A stretch of 64,000 nt of DNA from Streptomyces armeniacus (GCF_003355155.1 NZ_CP031320.1:3091367-3155366), one strand, 5' to 3'. Positions 15,867-25,268 are shown, numbered from the stretch's first letter. Program-made: numbers and translations. The notes: a model not told the origin generated them from the letters alone.

Positions 15867-16799
15867 ATGGTGCGCCCCCAGCAACCCCCGGCCAACCCCC
15901 TGAGCGGGCTGCTCGGCTTCCCCGTCACCCCGTTCCGGCGCGACGACGGCGAGCTGGACCTCCCGCGTTTCGAGCAGCATCTCGCCGAGATGGTCAAGGC
16001 CGGGCCGAGCGCGCTGTTCGTCGCGTGCGGCACCGGCGAGTTCGCGTCGCTGACCGTGGCCGAGCACAGCACGCTCGTACGCGCCGCGGTCACACATCTG
16101 GCCGGCCAGGTGCCCGTCTACGCGGGTGCCGGCGGCGGTACGCGGCTCGCCGTCGAGTACGTGCGCTCCGCCGAGCGCGCCGGGGCCGACGGCGTGCTGA
16201 TCCTCCCGCCGTACCTCCAGGCCGGCCCGCCCGCCGGGCTCGTCGCGCACTACCGGCAGATCGCCGCGGCGACCGGGCTGCCCCTGGTCCCGTACCAGCG
16301 CTCGACCGCCGTGTTCACCCCCGAGGCGGTGGCGGAGCTGGCCGGCCTCGAGCAGGTGGTGGCGTTCAAGGACGGGTACGGCGACGTGGAGCTGCTGCAG
16401 CGCATCCACACCGCCACCGGTGGCGAGCTGGCGCTCCTCAACGGCATGCCCACCGCGGAGGTCTTCGCCGCCGCCTACGCCGCCGTCGGCGCCCGCGCGT
16501 ACTCCTCGGCGACCCTCGCCTTCGCCCCGGCGATCGCCCGCGCCTTCCACGACGCGTTCCTGCGCGGCGACGACGCCGCGCAGCAGACCCTGCTGCGCGA
16601 GTTCTACGTGCCGCTGACCCGGCTGCGCCACACCACGAACGGCTACGCGGTCGCCCTGGTCAAGGCGGGCCTGGCGGTCCAGGGCCGGTCGGCGGGACCC
16701 GTACGGCCGCCGCTGGCGGAGGTGACGCCGGAGCACCGTACAGAGCTCGCCGCCCTCATCGACCGCGGCCACGCCGCCCTGGACGGCATCGGTGGCTGA
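15867..16799 (+). CDS. 5-dehydro-4-deoxyglucarate dehydratase (KdgD-type, DHDPS family)
   Basis: A 310-aa TIM-barrel enzyme of the dihydrodipicolinate synthase superfamily. GFPVTPFRRDDGELD at the N-terminus, ACGTGEFASLT in place of the DHDPS GTTGE loop, PYQRSTAVFTPE with the family tyrosine, and the Schiff-base lysine in VVAFKDGYGD are the pattern of KdgD, which converts 5-keto-4-deoxyglucarate to 2-oxoglutarate semialdehyde, water and CO2 in glucarate/galactarate breakdown. ATG at 15867 has AGGAGAGG upstream. Downstream is a peptide/oligosaccharide-type ABC importer, which may bring in the substrate; the remaining pathway genes are absent from the window. Confidence 0.88.
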   Translation: MVRPQQPPANPLSGLLGFPVTPFRRDDGELDLPRFEQHLAEMVKAGPSALFVACGTGEFASLTVAEHSTLVRAAVTHLAGQVPVYAGAGGGTRLAVEYVRSAERAGADGVLILPPYLQAGPPAGLVAHYRQIAAATGLPLVPYQRSTAVFTPEAVAELAGLEQVVAFKDGYGDVELLQRIHTATGGELALLNGMPTAEVFAAAYAAVGARAYSSATLAFAPAIARAFHDAFLRGDDAAQQTLLREFYVPLTRLRHTTNGYAVALVKAGLAVQGRSAGPVRPPLAEVTPEHRTELAALIDRGHAALDGIGG

Positions 16800-16958
16800 G
16801 GCGCCCGCCGCCCGCGCAGGCGGGCCCCGCCGCGTACGGCACCCGCGCCGCGTACGGCATCCCCGCCGCGTCTGCCGCGTACCCGCCCGCGCACCGCGCG
16901 GCCACGCGCCGCCCGCACCACCGGTGCCGCCTGCGCCACCAAGGAGGATCGAGGAACG

Positions 16959-18524
16959 ATGAAACCCCCTCTCCGCCGGCCACCCGTGGCCACCGGACCG
17001 CCGGGCCGGCGCGCCGCCGTGCTCGTCGCGGTGGGCGTACTGCTGACGGGCGGGTGCACGGTCGCCAACTCCGGATCGGCCGCCGGCGCCGACACCGCCC
17101 AGGTCGTGCTGCCCGAGGAGCCGCCCACACTGGAGCCGTGCGATGCCTCGCTGACCGCCACCGGCCGCGTCGTACGCTCCAACATCACCGAGCCGCTGGC
17201 CGAACGCGTCCCGAAGACCGGCGAGCTCGAACCCAAGCTCGCCACCGGGTGGAAGCAGACGTCGCCGACCACGTGGCGGTTCACCCTCCGCAAGGGCGTC
17301 ACGTTCCACGACGGGTCGGCGTTCGACGCGAAGGACGCGGCCTTCTCCGTCCGCCGCACCGTCGACTCCGGCATCGAGTGCAACGTCGACGGCTACGTCT
17401 TCGGCGACAGCGAGATCACCGCGACCCCCGTCGACGGCACGACGCTCCAGGTCACCTCGGAGGAGCCGGACCCGATCCTGCCGCTGCGGCTGTCCTTCGT
17501 GGAGATGGTGCCCACGAGCACGGACGCCAAGGCCAAGGTCCGCGAGCCGGTCGGCACCGGCCCGTACCGCATCGACACCTGGAACCAGGGCATCAACCTG
17601 CGGCTCGACCGGTACGACGGCTACTGGGGCAAGGCCCCCGACTACGCCGCGGCGCTGTACACCTGGCGCGCCGAGGGCAGCGTACGGGCCGCGATGATCA
17701 GCAGCGGCGAGGCGGATGTCGCGGTGGGCCTGGCACCCGCGGACGGGGCCGGCGAGCACGCCGTGGAGTACCCCAACAACGAGACCTCGTACCTCCGCAT
17801 GGACGCGGGCAAGGCGCCGCTGGACGACCTGCGGGTGCGCCAGGCCATCAACTACGCAATCGACCGCAAGGGCCTCGTCGCCTCCGTCTTCGCCGGACTC
17901 GGCAAGCCCGCGGGCCAGCTCGTCCCGGACGGCGTCACCGGCCACAACCCGGACATCAAGGCGTGGCCCCACGACAAGCAGCGGGCCAAGTCGCTGATCG
18001 ACGAGGCCCGTTCGGACGGCGTACCCGTCGACAAGAAGATCACGATCATCGGCCGCAACGGCATCTACCCCAAGGCCGCGGAGGCCATGGAGGTGGTGCA
18101 GAGCGCGCTGTCGGAGGCCGGGCTCAAGGTGGAGGTGAAGATGCTGGACGTGAACGCCTGGACGGAATACCTGCTCCGGCCGTTCCCACGGGACGCAGGC
18201 CCGACCCTGCTCCAGGCCCAGCACGGCAACCAGGCGGGCGACGCCGCGTTCACCATGGACCAGATCTACGGCAGCAAGGGCGCGCAGAGCAGCTACGGCA
18301 CCCCGGGTCTGGACGAGCGGATCCAGCGGGCCGAACGCGCCGCCGGCCGCGACCGGGAGACCGGCTTCGCCGACGCCCTCGCGTACCAGGGCGAGAAGGT
18401 CGTACGGGATGCCGTCCTGGCACACATGACGGGCATCATCGCGCTGGCACCGGACGTCACGTACGTGCCCGACTCGGCCAGCGGCGACGAGATGCACCTG
18501 GCCGAGATCCACCCGGCGGGCTGA
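16959..18524 (+). CDS. ABC importer substrate-binding lipoprotein (SBP family 5, DppA-like)
   Basis: A 521-aa extracellular solute-binding protein. Signal peptide with lipobox LLTGGC (Cys33 would be lipidated). The mature protein has the family 5 pattern: LEPCDASL, WRFTLRKGVTFHDGSAFDAKD, and PVGTGPYRI followed by RYDGYWG. Family 5 proteins bind peptides, nickel chelates or oligosaccharides. AAGGAGGATCGAGGA lies before the ATG. It heads a complete ABC import set and follows KdgD by 159 bp, so the cargo may be a sugar-acid conjugate rather than a peptide; that is inference. Confidence 0.92.
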   Translation: MKPPLRRPPVATGPPGRRAAVLVAVGVLLTGGCTVANSGSAAGADTAQVVLPEEPPTLEPCDASLTATGRVVRSNITEPLAERVPKTGELEPKLATGWKQTSPTTWRFTLRKGVTFHDGSAFDAKDAAFSVRRTVDSGIECNVDGYVFGDSEITATPVDGTTLQVTSEEPDPILPLRLSFVEMVPTSTDAKAKVREPVGTGPYRIDTWNQGINLRLDRYDGYWGKAPDYAAALYTWRAEGSVRAAMISSGEADVAVGLAPADGAGEHAVEYPNNETSYLRMDAGKAPLDDLRVRQAINYAIDRKGLVASVFAGLGKPAGQLVPDGVTGHNPDIKAWPHDKQRAKSLIDEARSDGVPVDKKITIIGRNGIYPKAAEAMEVVQSALSEAGLKVEVKMLDVNAWTEYLLRPFPRDAGPTLLQAQHGNQAGDAAFTMDQIYGSKGAQSSYGTPGLDERIQRAERAAGRDRETGFADALAYQGEKVVRDAVLAHMTGIIALAPDVTYVPDSASGDEMHLAEIHPAG

Positions 18525-18533
18525 GGGACCACG

Positions 18534-19460
18534 ATGCTGACCTTTCTGAGACACCGGATCCTCTCCAGCCTGATCCCGCTCCTGGTGGTGGTCCTGGGCG
18601 TGTTCTTCCTGGCCCGCCTCACCGGCGACCCGGCCAACCTGTACCTGCCGCTCAGCGCCACGCAGGAGATGCGGGAGACGTTCTCCGCGCAGCACGGCTT
18701 CGACGACCCGCTGGTGGTGCAGTTCGGCGACTACCTCGCGCAGCTCGCCCACCTCGACTTCGGCGAGTCGCTGCGTACGGCGCAGCCCGCGTCGGAGGCC
18801 GTGCTGCGGGCGTTCCCCGCCACGCTCCAACTGGCAGGCACCACCATGCTGCTGGCGATCGCCGGCGCGGTGGTCGTCGGCAGCCTGGCGGCGTACCGGC
18901 CGAACTCGCCCGCAGACCGGATCGCCGGCTTCCTGTCCTCCACGGCGGCGAGCACCCCGGACTTCTGGTTCGCGATCATGGGCGTACTGGTCTTCGCGGT
19001 CACCCTCGACTGGCTGCCGACCTCCGGGACGGTCGGCGCGGCGGCCTGGGTGCTGCCCGTGACGACGCTGCTCATCCGGCCGTTCGGCGTCCTCGTACAG
19101 GTGGTGCGCGGGGCGATGGTCACCGCGCTGTCCGAGCCGTACATCAAGGTGGCACGCAGCAAGGGGGCCAGCGAGCAGCGGGTGATCTTCAAGCACGCGC
19201 TGCGCAACGCCGGCGCCCCGGCGCTCACCGTCGCCGGAGACCTGACGGTGGGGCTGATCAACGGCGCCGTGGTGGTGGAGACCATCTTCGGCTGGCCGGG
19301 CATCGGCAAGCTGATGATCGACTCCATCCTCCAGCGCGACTTCGCGGTGCTGCAGGCGGCGGTGCTGCTGACCTCGCTGACGATCTTCGCGCTGAACATC
19401 CTCATCGACAGCTGCTACGCGCTGCTGGACGCGCGGGTCAGACAAGGGGCGATGACGTGA
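18534..19460 (+). CDS. ABC importer permease (DppB-like)
   Basis: A 308-aa permease with six hydrophobic segments. The N-terminus LRHRILSSLIPLLVVVLGVF and the EAA-type cytoplasmic loop YIKVARSKGASEQRVIFKHA, followed by ETIFGWPGIGKL, are diagnostic of DppB/OppB subunits. It lies nine bases after the binding-protein gene, and its stop overlaps the GTG start of the next permease (GTGA). Confidence 0.93.
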   Translation: MLTFLRHRILSSLIPLLVVVLGVFFLARLTGDPANLYLPLSATQEMRETFSAQHGFDDPLVVQFGDYLAQLAHLDFGESLRTAQPASEAVLRAFPATLQLAGTTMLLAIAGAVVVGSLAAYRPNSPADRIAGFLSSTAASTPDFWFAIMGVLVFAVTLDWLPTSGTVGAAAWVLPVTTLLIRPFGVLVQVVRGAMVTALSEPYIKVARSKGASEQRVIFKHALRNAGAPALTVAGDLTVGLINGAVVVETIFGWPGIGKLMIDSILQRDFAVLQAAVLLTSLTIFALNILIDSCYALLDARVRQGAMT

Positions 19461-20494
19461 GCACGCATCACGAGACCGAGAAGACGGCCGGGTCCGCGGG
19501 CTCCCGTACCGAGTCCGCGGACGGCGAACTCCCCGCGCGCGCCGAATCCGAAGGCTCCGGACCCGCGGACGGCGCTGCCCGCCGGCACGGGCCGCTGCGC
19601 CTGCTGGTGGCGGACCGCATGGCGACGGCGGCCTGCGCGGTACTGCTCCTCGTCGGGTTGTGTGCCGTCCTGGGGCCGCCGCTCCTCGGCGACCTCGCCC
19701 GCGAGCAGAACCTGCGGGCGGTGAACCTGCGGCCGTTCTCCACCGGCGAGGGCTGGGAGTTCGTCCTCGGCAGCGACTCGCTCGGACGCAGCGTCCTGGC
19801 GCGGCTGATCGTCGCGGCGGGTACGACCATGTCGGTCGCGGTCCCCGCCGTCCTGCTGTCGCTGTGCGTCGGCTCGCTGTGGGGCATGTGGGCCGGGTTC
19901 CACCGGGGCTGGCGGGAGACCGTGTCGATGCGCGTCGCCGACGTGATCCTCAGCTTCCCGTCGCTGCTGCTCGCCGTGGTGGTGCTGTACGTGTTCGACC
20001 CGAGCGTCGCGAACATCGTCGCGGTGCTCGCCCTCGCCCGTATCCCGGTCTACCTGCGCACCGCGCGGGCGGAGTCGGCGGAGCTGCGCAGCAGGCTGTT
20101 CGTCGACGCGGCACGCACCTTCGGCACCGGCAATTGGGCGATCATACGGCGCCACGTCGCGCCGATCGTCCTGCCGACACTGCTCACCGTGGCCGCCGTG
20201 GACTTCTGCTTCGTGATGCTCACCGAGTCCTCGCTGAGCTTCCTCGGCATCGGCATCCAGCCACCGGACATGTCCTGGGGACTGATGGTGGCGCAGGGCC
20301 GGCAGGAGCTGCAGAACGCCTGGTGGACCGCGGTGTTCCCGGGCCTGGCGATCGTCGGCACGACCGTGGCGATGACCGTGCTCGCCGGCTGGGCCAGGAT
20401 CGCCGGCGACCCCGCACAGCGCTGGCGGCTGACCGTGCCGAAGCGCGGGCGCCGCGGCCGCGGGGCCGCAGGCGCCGGAAAGGAGCACGCATGA
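19457..20494 (+). CDS. ABC importer permease (DppC-like)
   Basis: A 345-aa permease. A hydrophilic N-terminal tail of about 50 residues (rich in Glu, Ser, Ala, Gly) precedes six membrane segments. GSDSLGRSVLARLIVAA and the loop LFVDAARTFGTGNWAIIRRH, then ESSLSFLGIGIQPP, are the DppC/OppC hallmarks. GTG at 19457 overlaps the DppB stop; the end overlaps the ATPase start (ATGA). It forms the membrane pore with DppB. Confidence 0.92.
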   Translation: MSTHHETEKTAGSAGSRTESADGELPARAESEGSGPADGAARRHGPLRLLVADRMATAACAVLLLVGLCAVLGPPLLGDLAREQNLRAVNLRPFSTGEGWEFVLGSDSLGRSVLARLIVAAGTTMSVAVPAVLLSLCVGSLWGMWAGFHRGWRETVSMRVADVILSFPSLLLAVVVLYVFDPSVANIVAVLALARIPVYLRTARAESAELRSRLFVDAARTFGTGNWAIIRRHVAPIVLPTLLTVAAVDFCFVMLTESSLSFLGIGIQPPDMSWGLMVAQGRQELQNAWWTAVFPGLAIVGTTVAMTVLAGWARIAGDPAQRWRLTVPKRGRRGRGAAGAGKEHA

Positions 20495-21567
20495 ACGGGC
20501 ACGGTACGGACGGCGCGGGCGTGAGCCGTACGGGCGCGGGCGCGGGCGCGGGCCGTACGGACGCGGGCCGTACGGACGCGGCCGGTACGGACGCGGCGGC
20601 GATGGCCGTCAGCGGCCTGTCGGTCGAACTCCGCACCCCCACCGGGCCGGTGCGGGTCGTACGGGACGTCGGCTTCTCCGTCCGTTCCGGGGAGACCCTC
20701 GCCCTGCTCGGCGAGTCCGGCTGCGGTAAGAGCATGACGGTGCAGGCCGTGACCGGTCTCCTCGACCCGGTCGCCGAAGTCGTCGGCGGCCGGGTGCTCC
20801 TGGGGGGCCGTGACGTGCTGCGGCTGGCACCACGGGAGCGGCGCGCCCTCGCCGGGCCGGAGCTGGCCGTCGTGTTCCAGGACGCGCTCACCGCCCTCAA
20901 CCCCGTGTACACGGTGGGCTCGCAGCTCGCCGAACCCTTCCGCATCCACGAGCGCGCCTCACGGCGCACCGCCGGGGAGAAGGCCGTCGAACTGATGGAG
21001 CGGGTCGGGATCCCGGAGCCGCGGCTGCGGGCGAAGGCGTATCCGCACCAGTTCTCCGGCGGTATGCGGCAGCGGCTGCTGATCGCCATGGCGGTGGCAC
21101 TGCGGCCCTCGGTGCTGCTCGCCGACGAACCGACCACCGCGCTCGACGTCACCGTGCAGGCCCAGATCATGGAACTCCTCGCGGAACTGCGCCGGGAAAC
21201 GCGTATGGCGCTCGTCCTCATCACGCACGACCTGGCGGTGGTCAGCGAACAGGCCGACCAGGTCGCGGTGATGTACGCCGGCGCCATCGTGGAGTCCGGC
21301 CCCGTGGCCGAGGTGTTCGGCGCCCCGCGGCACCCGTACACCCGCGGGCTGCTGGACTCGGTGCCGGCGGGACACGCGCGCGGCACCACCCTGCCGTCGA
21401 TCGAGGGCAGTCCGCCGCGGCCGGCGGCGGTGCCGGACGGCTGCGCGTTCCGCACCCGCTGCCCGCTGGCGCGCGACCGGTGCGCCACGGAAGCGCCGCC
21501 GCTGTCCGCGACCGGGCCGGGCCGGGCGTCGGCCTGCCACTACTGGAAGGAGCTGGCCGATGCCTGA
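20491..21567 (+). CDS. ABC importer ATP-binding protein (DppD-like)
   Basis: A 358-aa ATPase. After a low-complexity Gly/Ala/Arg/Thr head of about 40 residues come Walker A GESGCGKSM, Q-loop VFQDALTALNP, signature FSGGMRQRLLIAMA, Walker B LLADEPTTALD and H-loop LITHDLAVV. The C-terminal oligopeptide-transporter tail with four spaced cysteines (CAFRTRCPLARDRC, then C in SACHYW) probably carries an iron-sulfur cluster as in other Dpp/Opp ATPases. AAAGGAG lies before the ATG at 20491, which overlaps the DppC stop. Confidence 0.92.
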   Translation: MNGHGTDGAGVSRTGAGAGAGRTDAGRTDAAGTDAAAMAVSGLSVELRTPTGPVRVVRDVGFSVRSGETLALLGESGCGKSMTVQAVTGLLDPVAEVVGGRVLLGGRDVLRLAPRERRALAGPELAVVFQDALTALNPVYTVGSQLAEPFRIHERASRRTAGEKAVELMERVGIPEPRLRAKAYPHQFSGGMRQRLLIAMAVALRPSVLLADEPTTALDVTVQAQIMELLAELRRETRMALVLITHDLAVVSEQADQVAVMYAGAIVESGPVAEVFGAPRHPYTRGLLDSVPAGHARGTTLPSIEGSPPRPAAVPDGCAFRTRCPLARDRCATEAPPLSATGPGRASACHYWKELADA

Positions 21568-22633
21568 GACCGCCAACACCGAAGGCACGGCGGACGGCGC
21601 CGAGAGCACGGAGAGCACCGCTGCGGGACCGAGCACCGCCGCCGGACCGCTGCTCCGGGTGCGGGGCCTGTCCAAGACCTTCCGGGTGCCGCGCAGCGCG
21701 TCGGGCAGCACCCGGCTGCACGCCCTGGACAAGGTGGACCTCACCGTACGGCGCGGCGAAACGCTCGGCCTGGTCGGCGAGTCGGGGTGCGGGAAGTCCA
21801 CGCTGGCCCGTGTCCTGCTGATGCTGGAGCGACCGGACGCGGGCACGGTGCGCTACGACGGCGTGGACCCCTTCGCCCTGCGCGGCCGGGAACTGCTGGC
21901 GTGGCGGCGCCGGGTGCAGATGGTCTTCCAGGACCCGTTCGCCTCCCTGAACCCCCGGCTGACCGCCGGGGAGTTGATCGCCGAGCCGTGGCGCTCGCAC
22001 CCCGACCTGGTGCCGCGCCCGGACCGCGAGCGGCGGGTGCACGAGTTGCTGGAGATGGTGGGGCTGCGGGCGGTCGACGCGCGCCGCTCCCCGCAGGAGT
22101 TCTCCGGCGGGCAGCGGCAACGTATCGGCATCGCGCGTGCGCTGGCGCTCAACCCCGAGGTCATCGTGTGCGACGAACCCGTGTCGGCCCTCGACCTTTC
22201 GGTGCAGGCCCAGGTGCTCAACGTACTGACCGGCCTGCAGGCCGAGTTGGGCGTGGCGTACGTCTTCATCTCGCACGACCTGCCCGTGGTACGGCACGTG
22301 GCCGACCGGGTGGCGGTCATGTACCTCGGCAGGGTGGTCGAGTCGGGCCCGGCGGAGGAGGTCTTCACCGCACCCCGCCACCCGTACACCGCCTCGCTGC
22401 TGTCCGCCGCGCCCCGCCCGCCGACGGAGCGGGCGGACGGCGGGCAGCGGATCGTGCTCTCCGGTGAGGTGCCGTCGCCGACCGACCCGCCGTCGGGCTG
22501 CCGCTTCCGCACCCGGTGCTGGAAGGCCGAGGAGGTGTGCGCCGAGGCCGTACCGGCCGACGAGCCCGCGCCGTACGGGCCGCAGCACCTGGCGGCCTGC
22601 CACCTGCCGCTCGAACCGGCGGCACGCGGCTGA
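21560..22633 (+). CDS. ABC importer ATP-binding protein (DppF-like)
   Basis: A 357-aa second ATPase of the importer. Walker A GESGCGKST, Q-loop VFQDPFASLNPR, signature FSGGQRQRIGIARA, Walker B VIVCDEPVSALD and FISHDLPVVRH. The C-terminal cysteine motif (CRFRTRCWKAEEVC) is as in DppF/OppF. The start overlaps the DppD stop by eight bases, completing a binding protein, two permeases and two ATPases in one transcript. Each turnover would couple ATP hydrolysis to uptake of the bound solute. Confidence 0.92.
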   Translation: MPETANTEGTADGAESTESTAAGPSTAAGPLLRVRGLSKTFRVPRSASGSTRLHALDKVDLTVRRGETLGLVGESGCGKSTLARVLLMLERPDAGTVRYDGVDPFALRGRELLAWRRRVQMVFQDPFASLNPRLTAGELIAEPWRSHPDLVPRPDRERRVHELLEMVGLRAVDARRSPQEFSGGQRQRIGIARALALNPEVIVCDEPVSALDLSVQAQVLNVLTGLQAELGVAYVFISHDLPVVRHVADRVAVMYLGRVVESGPAEEVFTAPRHPYTASLLSAAPRPPTERADGGQRIVLSGEVPSPTDPPSGCRFRTRCWKAEEVCAEAVPADEPAPYGPQHLAACHLPLEPAARG

Positions 22634-22786
22634 GTCCGAGCCGTACGGCCGCGGGTGGGGCCGCGGGGTGGGCCGCGGTTGGGAGCGTTCTCCGCCGGCC
22701 TCCCGCACCGCCTATCGCGACCCGTCCCGCGCCATTACCATCGGGCCCCTCCGGAAAGGTTCAGACCAAACATGCGGAGGGGTCAC

Positions 22787-24247
22787 ATGCCGGTTTCTGT
22801 ACGGCCGTTGAGGCGTCGCTCGGTCCTGCGGCACGGCGCTCTGGGCGCCGCCTCCCTCGGGCTGCTCACAGCGGGCAGGCTGCCGGCGAGCCGGCCGGAA
22901 GGGGAACGTCGCCGTGCCGCGCCGGACAAGCGGCTCGCGGTCGTCGGCGCGGGCACCTCAGGCATCGCCACCGCGTACTTCTGCGATTCCGCATGGAGCG
23001 TCGACCTCTTCGAGTCACGCGACAAGATCGGCGGCCACGTCGACACCCTGTCCGTCACCGAGGGGGACAAGCGCTACGCGGTCGACATCGGCGCCGAGTT
23101 CTTCCACCCGAACACGCACCCGCTGTACTGGTCGTTCCTCGCCGAGATCGGCGCCCGCACCGACGACCCCGACACCAGCCAGGTGATCGAGGGCCCGGCG
23201 AGCCTCACCGTCTTCGACGCCGCCACCGGCAAGTCCCGCTTCGGTTCGGAACACGCCCTGGACGACCTCCCCGGGGCGCTCCGCTTCCTCGCCTTCACCA
23301 AGGAGGCGCGGCGGATGACCGAACCGGACGTCCGGTGGGAGACCACCATGGGGGAGTGGCTCGACGGGCTCGACATCGACGACGGCTACAAGCGCGACGT
23401 CCTCACCCCCTGGCTGGCCTCCCTGACGTGCGGCGACATCGAACTCGTACGCACCCAGTCGGCGCGCGCCCACCTGTCGGCCTTCGCGAAGACCTTCCCC
23501 GCCACCATCTTCGAGCCCGTCCACACGTACAACTCCACCGTGGGGCTGGAGGGTTACCTGCGGACGCTCCTCGACGCCTGCGAGAACACCACCGTCCTCA
23601 CCCGCGCCGGCGTACAGAGCCTGGAGGAGCAGTCCGGCACCTGGCACGTCCGTACCGCCTCCGGCCGCCACGGCCCGTACGACGCGGTCGTCGTCAGCGC
23701 ACCGCCGCCCGTCGCGAAGGACTTCTTCACCGGCCTCCCGGACCTGGGCCACATCACGGAGCTGCTGAAGCTGCACGAGTACAGCCCCACGCGCCTCGTC
23801 ATCCACCGCGACCCCTGCTACATGCCCGCCGACCGGGACTACTGGTCCGTCCAGAACGCCGCCGCGGGCGGCCCCAACTGCGAGACGTCGATCTGGATCG
23901 GCGCGTACTACGGCACCGACGACCCCGCCACCAAGCCGAGCATCTTCAAGAGCTGGGCCGCCTCCCGCGCCGCCGACCCCGCCGAACTCCTCGCCGCCCG
24001 CCGCTTCCGGCACCCGCTGTCCACCCCGCGCAGCCTCGCCGCGGCCCGCGACATGCTCGCCTTCCAGGGCGACCGGAACCTGTACTTCGCGGGCAGCTAC
24101 ACGACGGTCACCGACCTCCAGGAGACCGCCGTCTACTCGGGCCTGAAGGTCGCGGAAAGCCTCAACCCCCAGGGCCCGGAACTCACGTCGTTCAAGCAGC
24201 GCCTGTCGGACGACGACCTGCTCGACCTCTCCTACGACATCACCTGA
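22787..24247 (+). CDS. Tat-exported FAD-dependent oxidoreductase (amine oxidase/COG2907-like)
   Basis: A 486-aa flavoprotein with a twin-arginine signal: LRRRSVLRHGALGAASLGLL within the first 35 residues. The FAD-binding motif is AVVGAGTSGIATAYF, followed by ESRDKIGGHVDT and YAVDIGAEFFHP, the pattern of the predicted NAD/FAD-binding oxidoreductases of COG2907, relatives of amine oxidases and carotenoid desaturases. FAGSYTTVTDLQETAVYSG near the C-terminus closes the FAD site. ATG at 22787 is chosen for GGAGGGG seven bases upstream; an ATG at 22772 would add five residues. The substrate is unknown. It would act outside the membrane. It appears monocistronic. Confidence 0.85.
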   Translation: MPVSVRPLRRRSVLRHGALGAASLGLLTAGRLPASRPEGERRRAAPDKRLAVVGAGTSGIATAYFCDSAWSVDLFESRDKIGGHVDTLSVTEGDKRYAVDIGAEFFHPNTHPLYWSFLAEIGARTDDPDTSQVIEGPASLTVFDAATGKSRFGSEHALDDLPGALRFLAFTKEARRMTEPDVRWETTMGEWLDGLDIDDGYKRDVLTPWLASLTCGDIELVRTQSARAHLSAFAKTFPATIFEPVHTYNSTVGLEGYLRTLLDACENTTVLTRAGVQSLEEQSGTWHVRTASGRHGPYDAVVVSAPPPVAKDFFTGLPDLGHITELLKLHEYSPTRLVIHRDPCYMPADRDYWSVQNAAAGGPNCETSIWIGAYYGTDDPATKPSIFKSWAASRAADPAELLAARRFRHPLSTPRSLAAARDMLAFQGDRNLYFAGSYTTVTDLQETAVYSGLKVAESLNPQGPELTSFKQRLSDDDLLDLSYDIT

Positions 24248-24520
24248 CCCACCCCGGCCGGCTGCGGGCCAGTGTGGATGCCGTATCCGCGTGCGGCACC
24301 CAGCGCGCGGGAGTCCGCAGCTGCCCGTAGAGCACCTTCGCGACCGGAGTCAGCTCGGTCGAAGAGAATCGGCACGCACACCGACGGGCGCCACGGCTCC
24401 CGGTCGAAGTAAGCCTCCCGGAATCCTTCCACGGTCCAGTCCCGAGGCCCGAAATAGAGCGCTCCCTCTGCACCGTTCTGAGCCACCCAGCAGGCGGGCA
24501 GAGAACCGTGCGCTCGAGGA
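24240..24520 (-). pseudogene. Possible degraded gene fragment of unknown family
   Basis: Between the oxidoreductase and TetR genes the minus strand reads as coding-like sequence (GALYFGPRDWTVEGFREAYF, then WRPSVCVPILFDR), but the frame appears to break near 24350 and there is no credible start. Third-position GC is clearly lower than in neighbours. It may be the remnant of a gene truncated by the TetR end. I do not recognise the family and the call is weak. Confidence 0.25.
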
Positions 24521-24558
24521 CCGGCGGGTCTCCGGCGCGGCAACGCACGGCACTCGGC

Positions 24559-25149
24559 TCAGCGCGCCCGCGGCGCGTCGGAGCGCAGGCCGTCGAGGAG
24601 GATGGCGGTGATCTGTCTGGCTTCGTCCTGCCAGCCCTCCGTGGCGCGCATCCCGCAGATGCCGCCCAGGGCGCGCAGCAGAGTGGTGCCGGTGACGCCG
24701 TCGCGGAGGGTGCCGGCCGTGACGCCCGCGTCGAGCAGTTGTGTAAGGGCGTTCGCCATCCGGGTGCGGGCGTTGTCGAAGAACGGGGAGTCCGTCGCCG
24801 TGATGCGCTCCAGGGCGACGGCCATCCCCTTGCCCACGGCTGCGTGGTCCACGAGCAGCAGGAGGAAGCGCCGCAGGGCCTCGTCCGGCTCGTGCTGGTT
24901 CAGGAGTTCCGCGGGAGCGGCGCACAGTTCGTCGACTTCCTTGCGGTAGACCGCCTCGACGAGGGCTTCGCGTGTTTCGAAGTGGCGGTAGAGCGTCCCG
25001 ACGGCCACCCCGGCTCTGCGGGCGATCTCCTCGACATGCGCGTCGGCGTCGCCGACGAGGAAGGCGTCCCGGGCCGCGGCGAGGAGTGCCTCGCGGTTGC
25101 GCCGGGCGTCGGCGCGCAGCGGGCGTGACGGGGGCAATGGGTCCTCCAT
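24559..25149 (-). CDS. TetR/AcrR family transcriptional regulator
   Basis: A 196-aa TetR repressor. The DNA-binding domain covers residues 8-65 with VEEIARRAGVAVGTLYRHFE. Residues 80-190 are the ligand-binding helices, ending in the PF-type pattern TTLLRALGGICGM. ATG at 25149 has GGAGTC about ten bases upstream on its strand. It is divergent from a VOC-family protein gene with a palindromic site in the 119-bp spacer, so self-regulation and control of the VOC gene are likely. Confidence 0.9.
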   Translation of the reverse strand: MEDPLPPSRPLRADARRNREALLAAARDAFLVGDADAHVEEIARRAGVAVGTLYRHFETREALVEAVYRKEVDELCAAPAELLNQHEPDEALRRFLLLLVDHAAVGKGMAVALERITATDSPFFDNARTRMANALTQLLDAGVTAGTLRDGVTGTTLLRALGGICGMRATEGWQDEARQITAILLDGLRSDAPRAR

Positions 25150-25160
25150 AACGTGAGTCC

Positions 25161-25188
25161 GACTCCGTTTGTGTACTGTTCCGGAGTC
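25161..25188. promoter_or_regulatory. Palindromic operator between TetR and VOC genes
   Basis: GACTCCG (25161-25167) and CGGAGTC (25182-25188) are perfect 7-bp arms around a 14-base centre (TTTGTGTACTGTTC), in the divergent spacer next to the TetR start. Position and size fit a TetR operator; binding is inferred. Confidence 0.6.
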
Positions 25189-25268
25189 AGGTTCATGTTA
25201 CTGCGGAGCGGCTTCCCGGCTTCCACAGACATGAAGGGCACGAAGAGCACGCAGGAGAGGACAACACC

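Noticed and set aside
14250..19445. Very long open frame (over 1700 codons) on the minus strand across the LtrA, KdgD and importer genes
   Set aside because: It is an artefact of extreme GC content antisense to real genes; the translation is Arg/His/Gly-rich with no domain, while the opposite strand has clear families.
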